Part shown: positions 7,437 through 14,892 of the stretch, piece after piece
How positions within the stretch are numbered: position 1 is the stretch's first letter
How the letters are laid out: each line of letters starts with the position of its first letter
NCBI GenBank assembly: GCA_028702545.1
Contig: JAQVOQ010000004.1
Coordinates: 1-24,917, forward strand
Direction: 5' to 3'
DNA from: Clostridia bacterium
GTDB lineage: Bacteria; Bacillota; Clostridia; Christensenellales; UBA1242
Length of the DNA: 24,917 nt
Position numbers and translations under genes: made by a program
Notes under the pieces: model-generated
What the model saw: the letters and a program-made list of their open reading frames with translations, nothing else
Database searches by the model: none
Told to the model about the DNA's origin: nothing

Positions 7437-8546
7437 TTATTGCGTTTTAATTTTAAAACCTTTAACAAAGCAAAGACCAAAACTAATAGCTATAAGCGTT
7501 AATACAACATATTTCCATTCTATATAAATGGGCAAACTTTCAACTTGTGTAAATATGCTAACATCTCCACTCGTGTTTATGTTTGCAATTATGTTACCGT
7601 TTTCAAAAGTTATAAAAATATTATTTGCGCTAACGCCAGAATATATTAACCTGTTTATCGTTTCTTGGTCGGGATGCCCGTAACTGTTATCCTCGCCCGC
7701 CGAAACAATAGCATAGGTGACATTAATTTCTGAAAGTAGTTCACTGCTAGTTGAAGTATTACTGCCATGATGACCTAGTTTTAAAACATCAATTTGTGGT
7801 AAATCATAGTCAGCCACAACCTCTTCTTCTATTTCAGTATTTGCATCTCCCGTAAGCATAATCGCTCTATTTCTATATTGTAAAACAATTATTGGCGAAA
7901 ATTCGTTTACATCAGAATAATAATTTTCACTAGGCGAATAAAAAGTAATTATGTAAGCATCTAGCCCATCACCACCAAGTATTATTTCGCCAGCAAAGCT
8001 AAATTCAACAGGATAGATTGTAGGTTCAGTCAAAACTCGCTCAATAGTTTTTGCGTAAATTTGAGTGTCTACTGCTAATCGTCCAGCTTCAGCTACTTCT
8101 AAACCATTGTAAGTTGCATAAATTTCTGGCCTATAAATTTTATCTACTTGATAGGCATCTAAAACCTCATCGGCTCCACCTATATGGTCGGCATCGCTGT
8201 GGGTTAATATCATATAATCAAAGCGCGCATTACTTGTGTTTTCAAAGATGTTATTATCTATGTAATCTAATAATTTTGTGGCGCTTCCACTTGGTCCCGC
8301 ATCAATTATCATTTTTTTGTTATCAGGAAACTCTATTATAATACTATCTCCTTGCCCGACATCAACAAAATGCACGAGTAATCCGTCTTCATCTAAAACT
8401 GCATTATTTGCGGAATATCCCGTATTGATAATAGTTTCTATTTGACTTGTAAACATCAAACTAAAAGCAAGAAAAAGAGCTAGTAAACCAAATATTACTA
8501 GCCGAGTATATGAAAATTTAAATTCAATATTATTAGCCTTTTTCAA
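7437..8546 (-). CDS. Membrane-anchored MBL-fold hydrolase, ComEC C-terminal domain type
   Basis: A stand-alone version of the metallo-beta-lactamase domain found at the C-terminus of the DNA-uptake channel ComEC. Residues 14-34 form a membrane segment. VDVGQGDS (61-68), DAGPSGSA (82-89) and the metal-binding THSDADHIGG (115-124) follow, then LTGDA and LGHHGSN further on. A second membrane segment (about 343-362) closes the 369-residue protein. The catalytic domain is therefore tethered at both ends, probably outside the cell. The start is TTG; its Shine-Dalgarno GAGGAG is formed by the last two Glu codons of the upstream patatin-like gene, which makes translational coupling likely. No ComEC transmembrane channel is present, so it need not be a competence protein. 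The substrate is unknown; nuclease or phosphodiesterase activity is inferred from the family only. Confidence 0.8.
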   Translation of the reverse strand: MKKANNIEFKFSYTRLVIFGLLALFLAFSLMFTSQIETIINTGYSANNAVLDEDGLLVHFVDVGQGDSIIIEFPDNKKMIIDAGPSGSATKLLDYIDNNIFENTSNARFDYMILTHSDADHIGGADEVLDAYQVDKIYRPEIYATYNGLEVAEAGRLAVDTQIYAKTIERVLTEPTIYPVEFSFAGEIILGGDGLDAYIITFYSPSENYYSDVNEFSPIIVLQYRNRAIMLTGDANTEIEEEVVADYDLPQIDVLKLGHHGSNTSTSSELLSEINVTYAIVSAGEDNSYGHPDQETINRLIYSGVSANNIFITFENGNIIANINTSGDVSIFTQVESLPIYIEWKYVVLTLIAISFGLCFVKGFKIKTQ

Positions 8547-8549
8547 ATA

Positions 8550-9470
8550 TTACTCCTCTATCACATTTTCCATTTCCATAGGTTGTATATGACGTTTTTG
8601 TTTTTTTGGTGTTTTAATTTTAATATGCAATAGTTTTTTTATCTCTGGCATTTTTTCCATAGTTGCAATGTATCCCTCTTCAATCATTTCAATTCCACCT
8701 TCTATGCTACTAGATTTGAATCGTTTAGTATCGGGGTCAATAACTATATCGGCATAAAATCTGCCTCTGTCGGCATTGCCTTTCATCATAATTCTTATAC
8801 TAGTTGCAATAATATCTACAAGTTTAAAACTAGTAGTTCCATATCCTCTTGAAGGATTAACATCAACTGCAATAACATACTTGCAACCCTTGTTCCTTAC
8901 AACATCTGATGGAATAGTATTTTTTAATCCACCGTCCATTAGCATATATTCGCCAAACTCAACAGGATTAAAAATTGCAGGAAGAGCGCAACTTCCAGCA
9001 ACTGCCTTAATAACACTTCCGCTGTCTATATGCACTTCTCTTGCTGATATTATATCAACTGCAACAACTGTAAGAGGTTTTTTAAGATCACTAAAAACTG
9101 CATCGCCAATATATTCTTTTAATATTTCTTCAATTTTTTCGGTTTTACTTGGAACAAAAGGAAGTTTACTAGTTCTAAGGTCTTTTGTTTTTATTTCTTT
9201 TGCTCTTAATATCATTTCACTTGAAGTCATACCACTTGCATATAATGCTCCAACAAGACTACCAATACTAGTACCTGCAATATAGTCAAAATCTATTCCT
9301 TCTTCCTCAAAAGCTTTTAGGGCGCCTAGATGAGCAAATCCTCTTGCTCCTCCACCGCCTAAAGCTAGCCCTACTTTAAATTTAGTCGCTTTTTTATTTG
9401 GCTTATGTAGGGCTTGATTATTAAATTTTCTATTTTTATATTTTTGTTTTATTTTATCCCAAATTTTCAT
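8550..9470 (-). CDS. Patatin-like phospholipase family protein (RssA type)
   Basis: Predicted lipid acyl hydrolase of the bacterial patatin/RssA group. All family motifs are intact: the glycine-rich oxyanion loop LGGGGARG (37-44), the nucleophile elbow GTSIG with Ser68, and the dyad Asp179 in MDGG. The first ~30 residues are basic and lack a signal peptide, so a cytoplasmic or inner-face location is likely; the C-terminal tail (PKKQKRHIQPM...) is also basic and could touch membrane lipids. The ATG follows TAGGAG at a good distance. It is the first gene of a two-gene operon with the MBL-fold hydrolase. A link between the two in membrane or lipid turnover is only inferred from coupling. Confidence 0.9.
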   Translation of the reverse strand: MKIWDKIKQKYKNRKFNNQALHKPNKKATKFKVGLALGGGGARGFAHLGALKAFEEEGIDFDYIAGTSIGSLVGALYASGMTSSEMILRAKEIKTKDLRTSKLPFVPSKTEKIEEILKEYIGDAVFSDLKKPLTVVAVDIISAREVHIDSGSVIKAVAGSCALPAIFNPVEFGEYMLMDGGLKNTIPSDVVRNKGCKYVIAVDVNPSRGYGTTSFKLVDIIATSIRIMMKGNADRGRFYADIVIDPDTKRFKSSSIEGGIEMIEEGYIATMEKMPEIKKLLHIKIKTPKKQKRHIQPMEMENVIEE

Positions 9471-9541
9471 GCAAATATGCTCCTATTTAATTATAAATAT
9501 ATTATCACACTAACACGATAATGTTAAACTAAAAAATAAAA

Positions 9542-9568
9542 AAGAAGAGTAAAAACTCTTCCTTTTTT
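9542..9568 (-). terminator. Terminator after the coiled-coil gene
   Basis: GAAGAGT (9544-9550) and ACTCTTC (9555-9561) pair around a 4-base loop, flanked by A- and T-runs. It separates the coiled-coil gene from the patatin-like gene. Confidence 0.8.
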
Positions 9569-9576
9569 AAAATTTG

Positions 9577-10992
9577 TTATTTTTTACTTCTAATTTGTTT
9601 TAATTTTTTCTCAACATTCTCAATATCATTTGTTATGTTTTTAATATTATTAGTTAAAATAGTATTGGTTTGTTCCAAAATTGGATATCTGTCTGCATTT
9701 TCTCTCATAACCTCTTCACAATGTTGAACAGATAATTTTAAGCCCTCTAACATATCAATATCTTGTTCTAATTCAGCTTGTTTTTTAGTATCAATTTCAT
9801 TATTATTAACACCGAATAATGCAATCTTTTTTCTTGCAACTTGCGCTTCTTTTCTTCTTAATTTAACTTGGTCTTTTCCTAAACTTCGTTTAATTTTGTT
9901 TAAAGGCACATATTCGCGCTTATTAATTCTTAATTCTTTTTTAGCATTTTTTAATCTTTCTTCCAAAACTTCTAGGGTTGACATATACTCTTTTTCAGCA
10001 CTAGAAATAACTGTATCAGATTGTAGTGATGTTTCTTCGTCTGCACCTTCAACCGCTTCTTTGCGTTCTTCTTCTTGCTCAACTTTAGCTTCTTCTTTTA
10101 ATTTTTCAGTGCATTTGCGTTCTAATTCTAATTGTGCTTTTAATGTTTCAATTTCTTTTGCTAAGTTATTATAGTCTTCTTTGTTTTTAGCATCAATTAC
10201 TTTTTCTTCCGAAGTTATGCTTGTAATTTGCTCTTCAACTTCTTCATCTTCAAAATCATCTTCTATATCTTCTCTAAAAGGCATTGTATTTTCAGCTTTT
10301 TTAATTGTAGTTGTAGTTGTAGTTGTAGTTGTTGTAGTAGCATTACTCGTTGATGTTTTATTATCAAACTCATTTTTTACTTCAGCGTTAATTTTTTTGA
10401 TAAGTGCTTCATATTCTTCCAAATTGTCTTCATCATCCGACTCATCTTCCGAATTAGGGATAAAATCTTTAAATTTACCATTATTTTTTTGAGATTTTTC
10501 TTGAGATTTTTGTTCTTTTAATCTTATTTCTTCTTCAAGTTGGCGATTTCTTTCTTCTAACCTTGCCATTCTTTCTTTTTGTGCTAATTCTTCAGCAGTT
10601 TCTTTTTGTTCTTCTTCTTCATCAAAAAAGTTATTTTGTGCTTTTTCTATCATTTCTTGTTCTCTTTTAGCTGCCTCTAAATCAACATAACCTTTTTTAA
10701 AGGGATTTGCTGCTTCTTTTTTAGGTTCTGGCATACCAAAATCATCAGCAAAATCAAAATTATTAACTTTTTGTTGATTAATATTAGCAGTAGGAGTATT
10801 AACCCTGCTTTTATTTGATATATAACTATCGTTATAATCCGTATCTTTACTTTTACCTCTTCTAAAAAATATGCCTTTATGGTCATCTATTACAGAGATT
10901 AATAAGTCCGATAAAAAGACTATAATAAACGCACCCACAGCAATAATTGCAATTATTGCAACTATTTGTAAAGCAACATTAAGTAAATCCAT
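9577..10992 (-). CDS. Hypothetical single-pass membrane protein with acidic low-complexity and coiled-coil regions
   Basis: I do not recognise this 471-residue protein. Residues 5-30 form one hydrophobic helix; FFRRGKSKD follows at about 42-50 (positive-inside), so the long remainder probably faces the cytoplasm. Residues 50-210 are highly charged, with Glu/Gln/Lys-rich helical stretches such as ERMARLEERNRQLEEEIR. A run of about eleven threonines (219-229) is followed by an acidic patch (EDIEDDFEDEEVEEQ). Residues 275-471 look like extended coiled coil with heptad-like Leu spacing. The topology recalls division or scaffold proteins such as EzrA, but I see no sequence match to claim that. AGGAGGG precedes the ATG, and the gene starts 34 bases after the tmRNA 3' end without a visible terminator, so it may be read from the smpB-ssrA promoter. 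Confidence 0.8.
   Translation of the reverse strand: MDLLNVALQIVAIIAIIAVGAFIIVFLSDLLISVIDDHKGIFFRRGKSKDTDYNDSYISNKSRVNTPTANINQQKVNNFDFADDFGMPEPKKEAANPFKKGYVDLEAAKREQEMIEKAQNNFFDEEEEQKETAEELAQKERMARLEERNRQLEEEIRLKEQKSQEKSQKNNGKFKDFIPNSEDESDDEDNLEEYEALIKKINAEVKNEFDNKTSTSNATTTTTTTTTTTIKKAENTMPFREDIEDDFEDEEVEEQITSITSEEKVIDAKNKEDYNNLAKEIETLKAQLELERKCTEKLKEEAKVEQEEERKEAVEGADEETSLQSDTVISSAEKEYMSTLEVLEERLKNAKKELRINKREYVPLNKIKRSLGKDQVKLRRKEAQVARKKIALFGVNNNEIDTKKQAELEQDIDMLEGLKLSVQHCEEVMRENADRYPILEQTNTILTNNIKNITNDIENVEKKLKQIRSKK
10306..10338 (+). repeat. Hexanucleotide simple repeat (AGTTGT)n within the coiled-coil gene
   Basis: Alternating AGT and TGT triplets encode a run of eleven Thr on the - strand (ACT/ACA). 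The unit is six bases, so slippage changes tract length without breaking the frame. Confidence 0.85.
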
Positions 10993-11026
10993 ATCTTTAA
11001 CCCTCCTAGAGTTTTAAACTTTTAAT

Positions 11027-11379
11027 TGGTGGAAGCGGTGGGAGTTGAACCCACGTCCGAACTTGCGCTATTAAACTTTTCTACGCGTATAGTTAATTGT
11101 AAAATTTAGTAAGGGTAAACACAATTAACAAATTTTACTCTTACAATAGCCCTAAGGTTTTTTAAAATTACTGGGCGAGTAATTTTAAAGTATCCTGCTA
11201 ACTTAATATTCTATCCCTTTCGCAGGATTAAGGGTAGAATATGCTATAGACTTATATTACGCTACAGCGTATGATAAATTATTGTTTGCATTTATTTGTT
11301 TTGATATTTTTTATGCAGACCATCACTGCAACGCGCTTTATTTAACTGCTTACAAACCCGTCGAAACCATTACGCCCCC
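11027..11379 (-). ncRNA. ssrA: Transfer-messenger RNA (tmRNA)
   Basis: Rescues stalled ribosomes with SmpB and adds a degradation tag. The - strand begins GGGGGCGTAATGGTTTCGAC and ends with a T-arm GGTTCAACTCCCACC and CGCTTCCACCA, with CCA encoded. The acceptor stem closes over seven pairs, including a G-U at the third pair, the identity element for alanine charging. The tag frame runs from 11289 to 11257: GCA resume codon, then peptide ANNNLSYAVA and TAA. Its order after smpB (about 21 bases) is the standard Bacillota arrangement. No terminator is visible downstream, so the 3' end is probably made by processing. Confidence 0.96.
11257..11289 (-). other. tmRNA tag-peptide reading frame
   Basis: Ten codons plus TAA give ANNNLSYAVA; with the charged Ala the tag is AANNNLSYAVA. 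It ends in Ala-Val-Ala rather than the common Leu-Ala-Ala. Confidence 0.85.
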
Positions 11380-11400
11380 ATAAAGAGGATAATTGGTTTT

Positions 11401-11847
11401 TTAGTTATAATGTACGAGTTCTCTTTTTAAATCTTTTGCTTCATCTCGCTCTTTTAGTACTTGTTTTTTGTCGTATAAGTGTTTACCTTTTGCAAGAGCA
11501 ATTTGAACTTTAACGAGTGAGTGAGCAAAGTAGACTTTTGTAGCAACCATTGTAAAACCTTTTTCGGCAATTTGCCTACTTAATTTAACAATTTCTTTTT
11601 TGTTAAGAAGTAGTTTTCTGTCTCTTTTAGAATCAACTACAGAACTTGTAGCTTTTTCATAAGGTTTGATATAAGCATTTTTTAAAAATACCTCACCATC
11701 ATAGATAGCAACAAAACTCTCGTCTAAACTAATATGACCAGCTCTAATACTTTTTACTTCGCTACCTACGAGGCTAATGCCTGCCTCAAAGGTATCTTCA
11801 ATAAAATAATTAAAGTATGCTTTTTTATTACTCGCTATAATTTTCAC
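11401..11847 (-). CDS. smpB: SsrA-binding protein SmpB
   Basis: Small basic protein that binds the tRNA-like part of tmRNA and brings it to stalled ribosomes for trans-translation. The 148 residues carry the usual motifs: N-terminal NKKAYFNYFIEDTFEAGISLVGSE, then EVKSIRAG, the FLKNAYI strand, KRDRKLLL and a C-terminal KGKHLYDKKQVLKERD tail, which enters the decoding region in the family. The start is GTG (11845-11847) with AGGAG six bases upstream; an alternative start would cut into the conserved N-terminus. ssrA follows after about 21 bases. A near-consensus promoter sits so close that its transcript would begin inside or after the Shine-Dalgarno site, so readthrough from rnr may provide the translated message. 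Confidence 0.97.
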   Translation of the reverse strand: MKIIASNKKAYFNYFIEDTFEAGISLVGSEVKSIRAGHISLDESFVAIYDGEVFLKNAYIKPYEKATSSVVDSKRDRKLLLNKKEIVKLSRQIAEKGFTMVATKVYFAHSLVKVQIALAKGKHLYDKKQVLKERDEAKDLKRELVHYN

Positions 11848-11858
11848 TTCTTTCTCCT

Positions 11859-11887
11859 AGTATACCAAACCTTTTAAGTTTTTTCAA
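11859..11887 (-). promoter_or_regulatory. Candidate promoter for smpB-ssrA
   Basis: TTGAAA (11882-11887) and TATACT (11859-11864) are spaced by 17 bases, with TGG before the -10. The -10 abuts the smpB Shine-Dalgarno site, so the predicted RNA start is only a few bases before the GTG. Confidence 0.55.
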
Positions 11888-11958
11888 TACCAATTTTTAT
11901 TTTTTTTATTTTTAATGACTTTTTATGCTATTTTTGCATTGATTCTTTAATTTTAGCA

Positions 11959-14061
11959 CTAAATTAACACAAAATCCACTCTTTTATCAGCGGCTGAGGC
12001 TCCAACTACCTTGACTTTTACTTTATTTCCTAAAGTATATGTGTTTTGTGTGCTCGTTAATGTGTATTTATTTTCAATAAATGTGTAACTATCGCCTTTT
12101 AAGTCTTGCAATCTTACAAAACCTTCAATCGTATTATCAAGCTCAACAAAAATTCCAAAAGCAGTTACGCCACTAATTGTGCCATCATAAACTTCGCCAA
12201 TTTTGTCTTCCATATATTTTGCTTTAAAATAATCGTCAACATCTCGCTCGCATTTTTCTGCTTGCACTTCTGTAAGGCTAGAATTAAAACTTGCCTCTTC
12301 AACAAACTTTTTAAGTTTAGGATTTTCTACCTTATTGTTTTTGTTTTTTAAATAATCTTTTATTATGCGATGAATTGTAAGGTCAGGATACCTTCTAATA
12401 GGTGAAGTAAAATGACAATAATATTCAGCTGCAAGGCCATAATGTCCTAAACAATTTGGCATATATTTAGCCTTTTGCATACTGCGAAGCAACACTTTGT
12501 TAATAACATCTTTATATTCTAATTTTTCAATTGTAGCCAAAAATAGTTGCAAATCTTTAGGTGTAATCGGCGAATTGTCAGCCTTTACCTTTAATCCAAG
12601 TGGTTTAATAAACTCGCTAAAAGAGTCTAATTTTAATTGACTTGGTTTTTCGTGAACTCTATAAACAAATGGTGAATTAATTTTATGCATATGCTCCGCT
12701 ACGGTTTCGTTGGCTGCTAGCATAAATGATTCAATTAACTTATGACTTACTTGCCTATCTAATCTCTCTAATTTTTCAATAACAAAAGTGCCCGATTCTA
12801 AAATAATTTTTGTCTCAGGCAAATCAAAGTCTAGTGCTCCCCTTAAATTTCTTTTCTTTTCTAAAATTTCCGCTAAGTCAACCATTAATTTTAAGTCATC
12901 CTTAATATCAGTGTACCTAACATTAAGTTCAGGGTCGCCTGCTAAAATTTTAGTAACATCATTATAGGTCATTCGCTCTTTAGAGTTAATAACGCTCTCA
13001 AAAATATCATGTTTTACAACATTACCTTTTACATCAATATCCATATAAACAGATAATGTTAATCTATCAACATTTGGATTCAAACTACAAATACCGTTTG
13101 ATAGTTCACGAGGTAGCATTGGCAAAACTAGATGAGGAAAATAAACACTTGTGCCTCTTTTAAAAGCTTCTTTGTCTATTAAATTATTCCTTTTAACATA
13201 ATGGCCAACATCTGCGATATGCACGCCTAACTTATATATATTTTTTTCTTTGTTATATTCAATTGATATTGCATCATCTAAATCTTTGGCATCATCTCCG
13301 TCTATTGTTATTATATTCTCGCGAGTTAAATCTACTCTTCCCGCTATTTCTTCTTTTGTTACTTCAACTGGCAATTTTTTCATACTATTTAAAAGTTCTG
13401 GACTAAATTCCTCAATTAAATCATAACTGCGAATAATGCTCAATAATTCAATTTCTGGTGAATTGCCATCGCCTAAAACCTCAATAACCTCGCCTTCTGG
13501 CCTTCTTGCATCAAAATTTGTTATTTTAACAACAACTTTTTCGCCGTTTTTAGCATTTAACATCCTTTTTTTAGGAATAAAAATATCGGTAGAAAATTTA
13601 TTATTATCGGGAATCAAAAAGCCATAACCTTTTAGTACTTCAATTTTTCCTACAATATTAACTGTGCCACGCTTTACTATATGCATAATCTCAGCTTCCG
13701 TGCTATCGCCCCTTCTGCCTTGTAATACTTTAACCAAAACGGTGTCATTATGCATTGCTGTGTTTAAATTTTTTGGAGCAATAAAAAGATGAGGCTTAGC
13801 ACTATCTGTTGGCACAACAAAAGCAAAGCCTCTGCTATGACCTGAAACCGTGCCTTTAACTAAGCCCATTTTTTTAGCCGTTGCAATCTTTTTGTTTTCA
13901 TCCTCAACAATCAAACCCTCTTCTTTTAACTCTTTTAAAATATTGATAGCTTCTTGTTTTGAAACTTTAAAACTAGCGCAAATATTATCTACGACCAAAT
14001 TAAAATTTTTATAATTCAACTTATTATCATCAATAAATTTTATAATTTGTTCTTGTTCCAT
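11959..14061 (-). CDS. rnr: Ribonuclease R
   Basis: Processive 3'-5' exoribonuclease of the RNB family that degrades structured RNA and works with tmRNA in clearing defective messages. The 700 residues follow the family order: an N-terminal winged-helix-like region, two cold-shock/OB domains (about 70-215), the RNB catalytic domain with the metal-binding DGDDAKDLDDAIS segment (254-266), and a C-terminal S1 domain (from about 620, GEVYDGTISGVTAFGIFVEL). No family segment appears to be missing. The ATG has CAGGAGG upstream. It is placed between secG and smpB as in many Bacillota. The secG terminator lies just upstream, so rnr is either read through from secG or has a promoter I could not pick out in the 30-base gap. 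A 111-base gap separates it from smpB. Confidence 0.97.
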   Translation of the reverse strand: MEQEQIIKFIDDNKLNYKNFNLVVDNICASFKVSKQEAINILKELKEEGLIVEDENKKIATAKKMGLVKGTVSGHSRGFAFVVPTDSAKPHLFIAPKNLNTAMHNDTVLVKVLQGRRGDSTEAEIMHIVKRGTVNIVGKIEVLKGYGFLIPDNNKFSTDIFIPKKRMLNAKNGEKVVVKITNFDARRPEGEVIEVLGDGNSPEIELLSIIRSYDLIEEFSPELLNSMKKLPVEVTKEEIAGRVDLTRENIITIDGDDAKDLDDAISIEYNKEKNIYKLGVHIADVGHYVKRNNLIDKEAFKRGTSVYFPHLVLPMLPRELSNGICSLNPNVDRLTLSVYMDIDVKGNVVKHDIFESVINSKERMTYNDVTKILAGDPELNVRYTDIKDDLKLMVDLAEILEKKRNLRGALDFDLPETKIILESGTFVIEKLERLDRQVSHKLIESFMLAANETVAEHMHKINSPFVYRVHEKPSQLKLDSFSEFIKPLGLKVKADNSPITPKDLQLFLATIEKLEYKDVINKVLLRSMQKAKYMPNCLGHYGLAAEYYCHFTSPIRRYPDLTIHRIIKDYLKNKNNKVENPKLKKFVEEASFNSSLTEVQAEKCERDVDDYFKAKYMEDKIGEVYDGTISGVTAFGIFVELDNTIEGFVRLQDLKGDSYTFIENKYTLTSTQNTYTLGNKVKVKVVGASAADKRVDFVLI

Positions 14062-14091
14062 TAATTATCCTCCTGTAATTTTCCTAATAAT

Positions 14092-14124
14092 AAAAAATAG
14101 CTCTTATAATTACAAGAGCCATTT
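14092..14124 (-). terminator. Terminator between secG and rnr
   Basis: Arms 14095-14107 and 14112-14124 pair over 13 positions with minor mismatches around AATT, and a T-run follows on the - strand. The rnr Shine-Dalgarno begins about 20 bases further on. Confidence 0.75.
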
Positions 14125-14134
14125 ATTGTTTTTA

Positions 14135-14443
14135 TTAACCATTATAAATCTTCAAGGTAATGAAATATAAGATAGTAATAACTACAAAGGCAATTCCTGC
14201 AATTGTCATTAATTTTTTCAATCTACCCTCTTTTGAAGAGCTTTTGTTTTGTGAATAAAAGCTTTCCCTAACACCGCTTAAAACATTCGTTCCTGAGCTG
14301 TGACCTTCTTGAACTAATACTAAAACAATCATGGTTAATGCAAGTATTGCTAAAATTATTATCATAATTATTCTAATAACAGGAAACGAAGCTGTAACCC
14401 ATTCTGGCAGCGTAGAAGCCCCTAAAAACCCTTGTAAAAACAT
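14135..14443 (-). CDS. secG: Preprotein translocase subunit SecG
   Basis: Accessory membrane subunit of the SecYEG channel that helps SecA-driven protein export. The protein has two hydrophobic helices (about 22-46 and 80-98) joined by the SecG signature: VLVLVQEGHSSG (about 41-52), then SGVRESFYSQNKSSSKEGRLKK. At 102 residues it is longer than the typical 75-80, owing to an N-terminal stretch MFLQGFLGASTLPEWVTASF before the first helix. That stretch is probably real because GGAGG stands at the right distance upstream of its ATG. It has its own strong promoter and a leader of about 100 bases containing a 12-bp hairpin. A terminator follows directly. Confidence 0.93.
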   Translation of the reverse strand: MFLQGFLGASTLPEWVTASFPVIRIIMIIILAILALTMIVLVLVQEGHSSGTNVLSGVRESFYSQNKSSSKEGRLKKLMTIAGIAFVVITILYFITLKIYNG

Positions 14444-14479
14444 AAAATAAATCCTCCATTTAAGCGATTAAGTATTAAA

Positions 14480-14510
14480 TATAAAATGTTACGCTTTATA
14501 ACATTTTATA
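14480..14510 (-). promoter_or_regulatory. Perfect 12-bp hairpin in the secG leader
   Basis: TATAAAATGTTA (14480-14491) and TAACATTTTATA (14499-14510) pair exactly around a 7-base loop, inside the predicted 5' untranslated region of secG. It has no full T-tract, so it is a weak candidate for an attenuator and might equally be an operator. Confidence 0.5.
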
Positions 14511-14552
14511 CATTTTAAAATATACTTTGTTTATAACTTTAAAACCTGCTAA

Positions 14553-14582
14553 ATTATAACACATAAGCATATTTTTATTCAA
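14553..14582 (-). promoter_or_regulatory. secG promoter
   Basis: TTGAAT (14577-14582) and a perfect TATAAT (14553-14558) are 18 bases apart, with an extended -10 (TGT). It lies between the terminator at 14604-14629 and secG. Confidence 0.7.
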
Positions 14583-14603
14583 GCATTTTGATGTTAAAAA
14601 TAA

Positions 14604-14629
14604 AAAAGAGCAAGTATACTCGCTCTTTT
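14604..14629 (-). terminator. Terminator of the 71-residue membrane protein gene
   Basis: AAAAGAGC (14604-14611) pairs with GCTCTTTT (14622-14629); an inner AGTA/TACT segment can extend the stem past one mismatch. It is followed on the - strand by a T-rich run and lies 15 bases after the stop codon. Confidence 0.8.
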
Positions 14630-14644
14630 ATTTAACAAATTGTT

Positions 14645-14860
14645 TTATAAAGTTACATATAAAACAGACATAGCCGCTGTTAATATAAACAAAACAAACC
14701 AGCCTACTTTAATTGGATGTAATTCATTTTTCTTTCTAAATGATTGGTTTAAAAAAAGCAAACAAGCAACAAATAAAAATACTGCAATCGTGTGCCTTGT
14801 TGGCATAGGTAAGTCTCTAATTAAAGTATTTATAATATTATTAAATATAGCATCAAACAT
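14645..14860 (-). CDS. Small two-TM membrane protein of unknown function
   Basis: I do not recognise this 71-residue protein. It has a short amphipathic start (MFDAIFNNIINTLIRDLPMP), a first hydrophobic helix (about 23-38, HTIAVFLFVACLLFLNQ), a basic loop SFRKKNELHPIK and a second helix (about 52-69). That predicts two membrane passes with a basic loop, presumably cytoplasmic. Support for a real gene is good: AAAGGAAG stands at the correct distance before the ATG, a near-consensus promoter lies about 30 bases upstream, and a clean terminator follows. An overlapping + strand frame at 14640-14939 lacks these signals. The gene occupies the place between gpmI and secG where many Bacillota carry eno. 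Confidence 0.75.
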   Translation of the reverse strand: MFDAIFNNIINTLIRDLPMPTRHTIAVFLFVACLLFLNQSFRKKNELHPIKVGWFVLFILTAAMSVLYVTL

Positions 14861-14892
14861 AATTTATCTTCCTTTAAAATTACTATTAACTA

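Noticed and set aside
8776..9285. A 169-codon open frame on the + strand
   Set aside because: It lies wholly inside the patatin-like gene, whose motifs are intact on the - strand; it is a shadow frame.
10306..10338. The short tandem repeat as a CRISPR or phase-variation tract
   Set aside because: The units are six bases without spacers, and changes in number keep the frame.
10677..10886. A 69-codon hydrophobic frame on the - strand inside the coiled-coil gene
   Set aside because: It is in another frame of the same strand, arises from Lys/Asn-rich codons read out of phase, and has no ribosome binding site.
11027..11090. A tRNA-like 3' half (T-arm and CCA) that could be a tRNA gene
   Set aside because: Its partner 5' half lies over 300 bases away and begins with the tmRNA signature, so it is the tRNA-like domain of ssrA.
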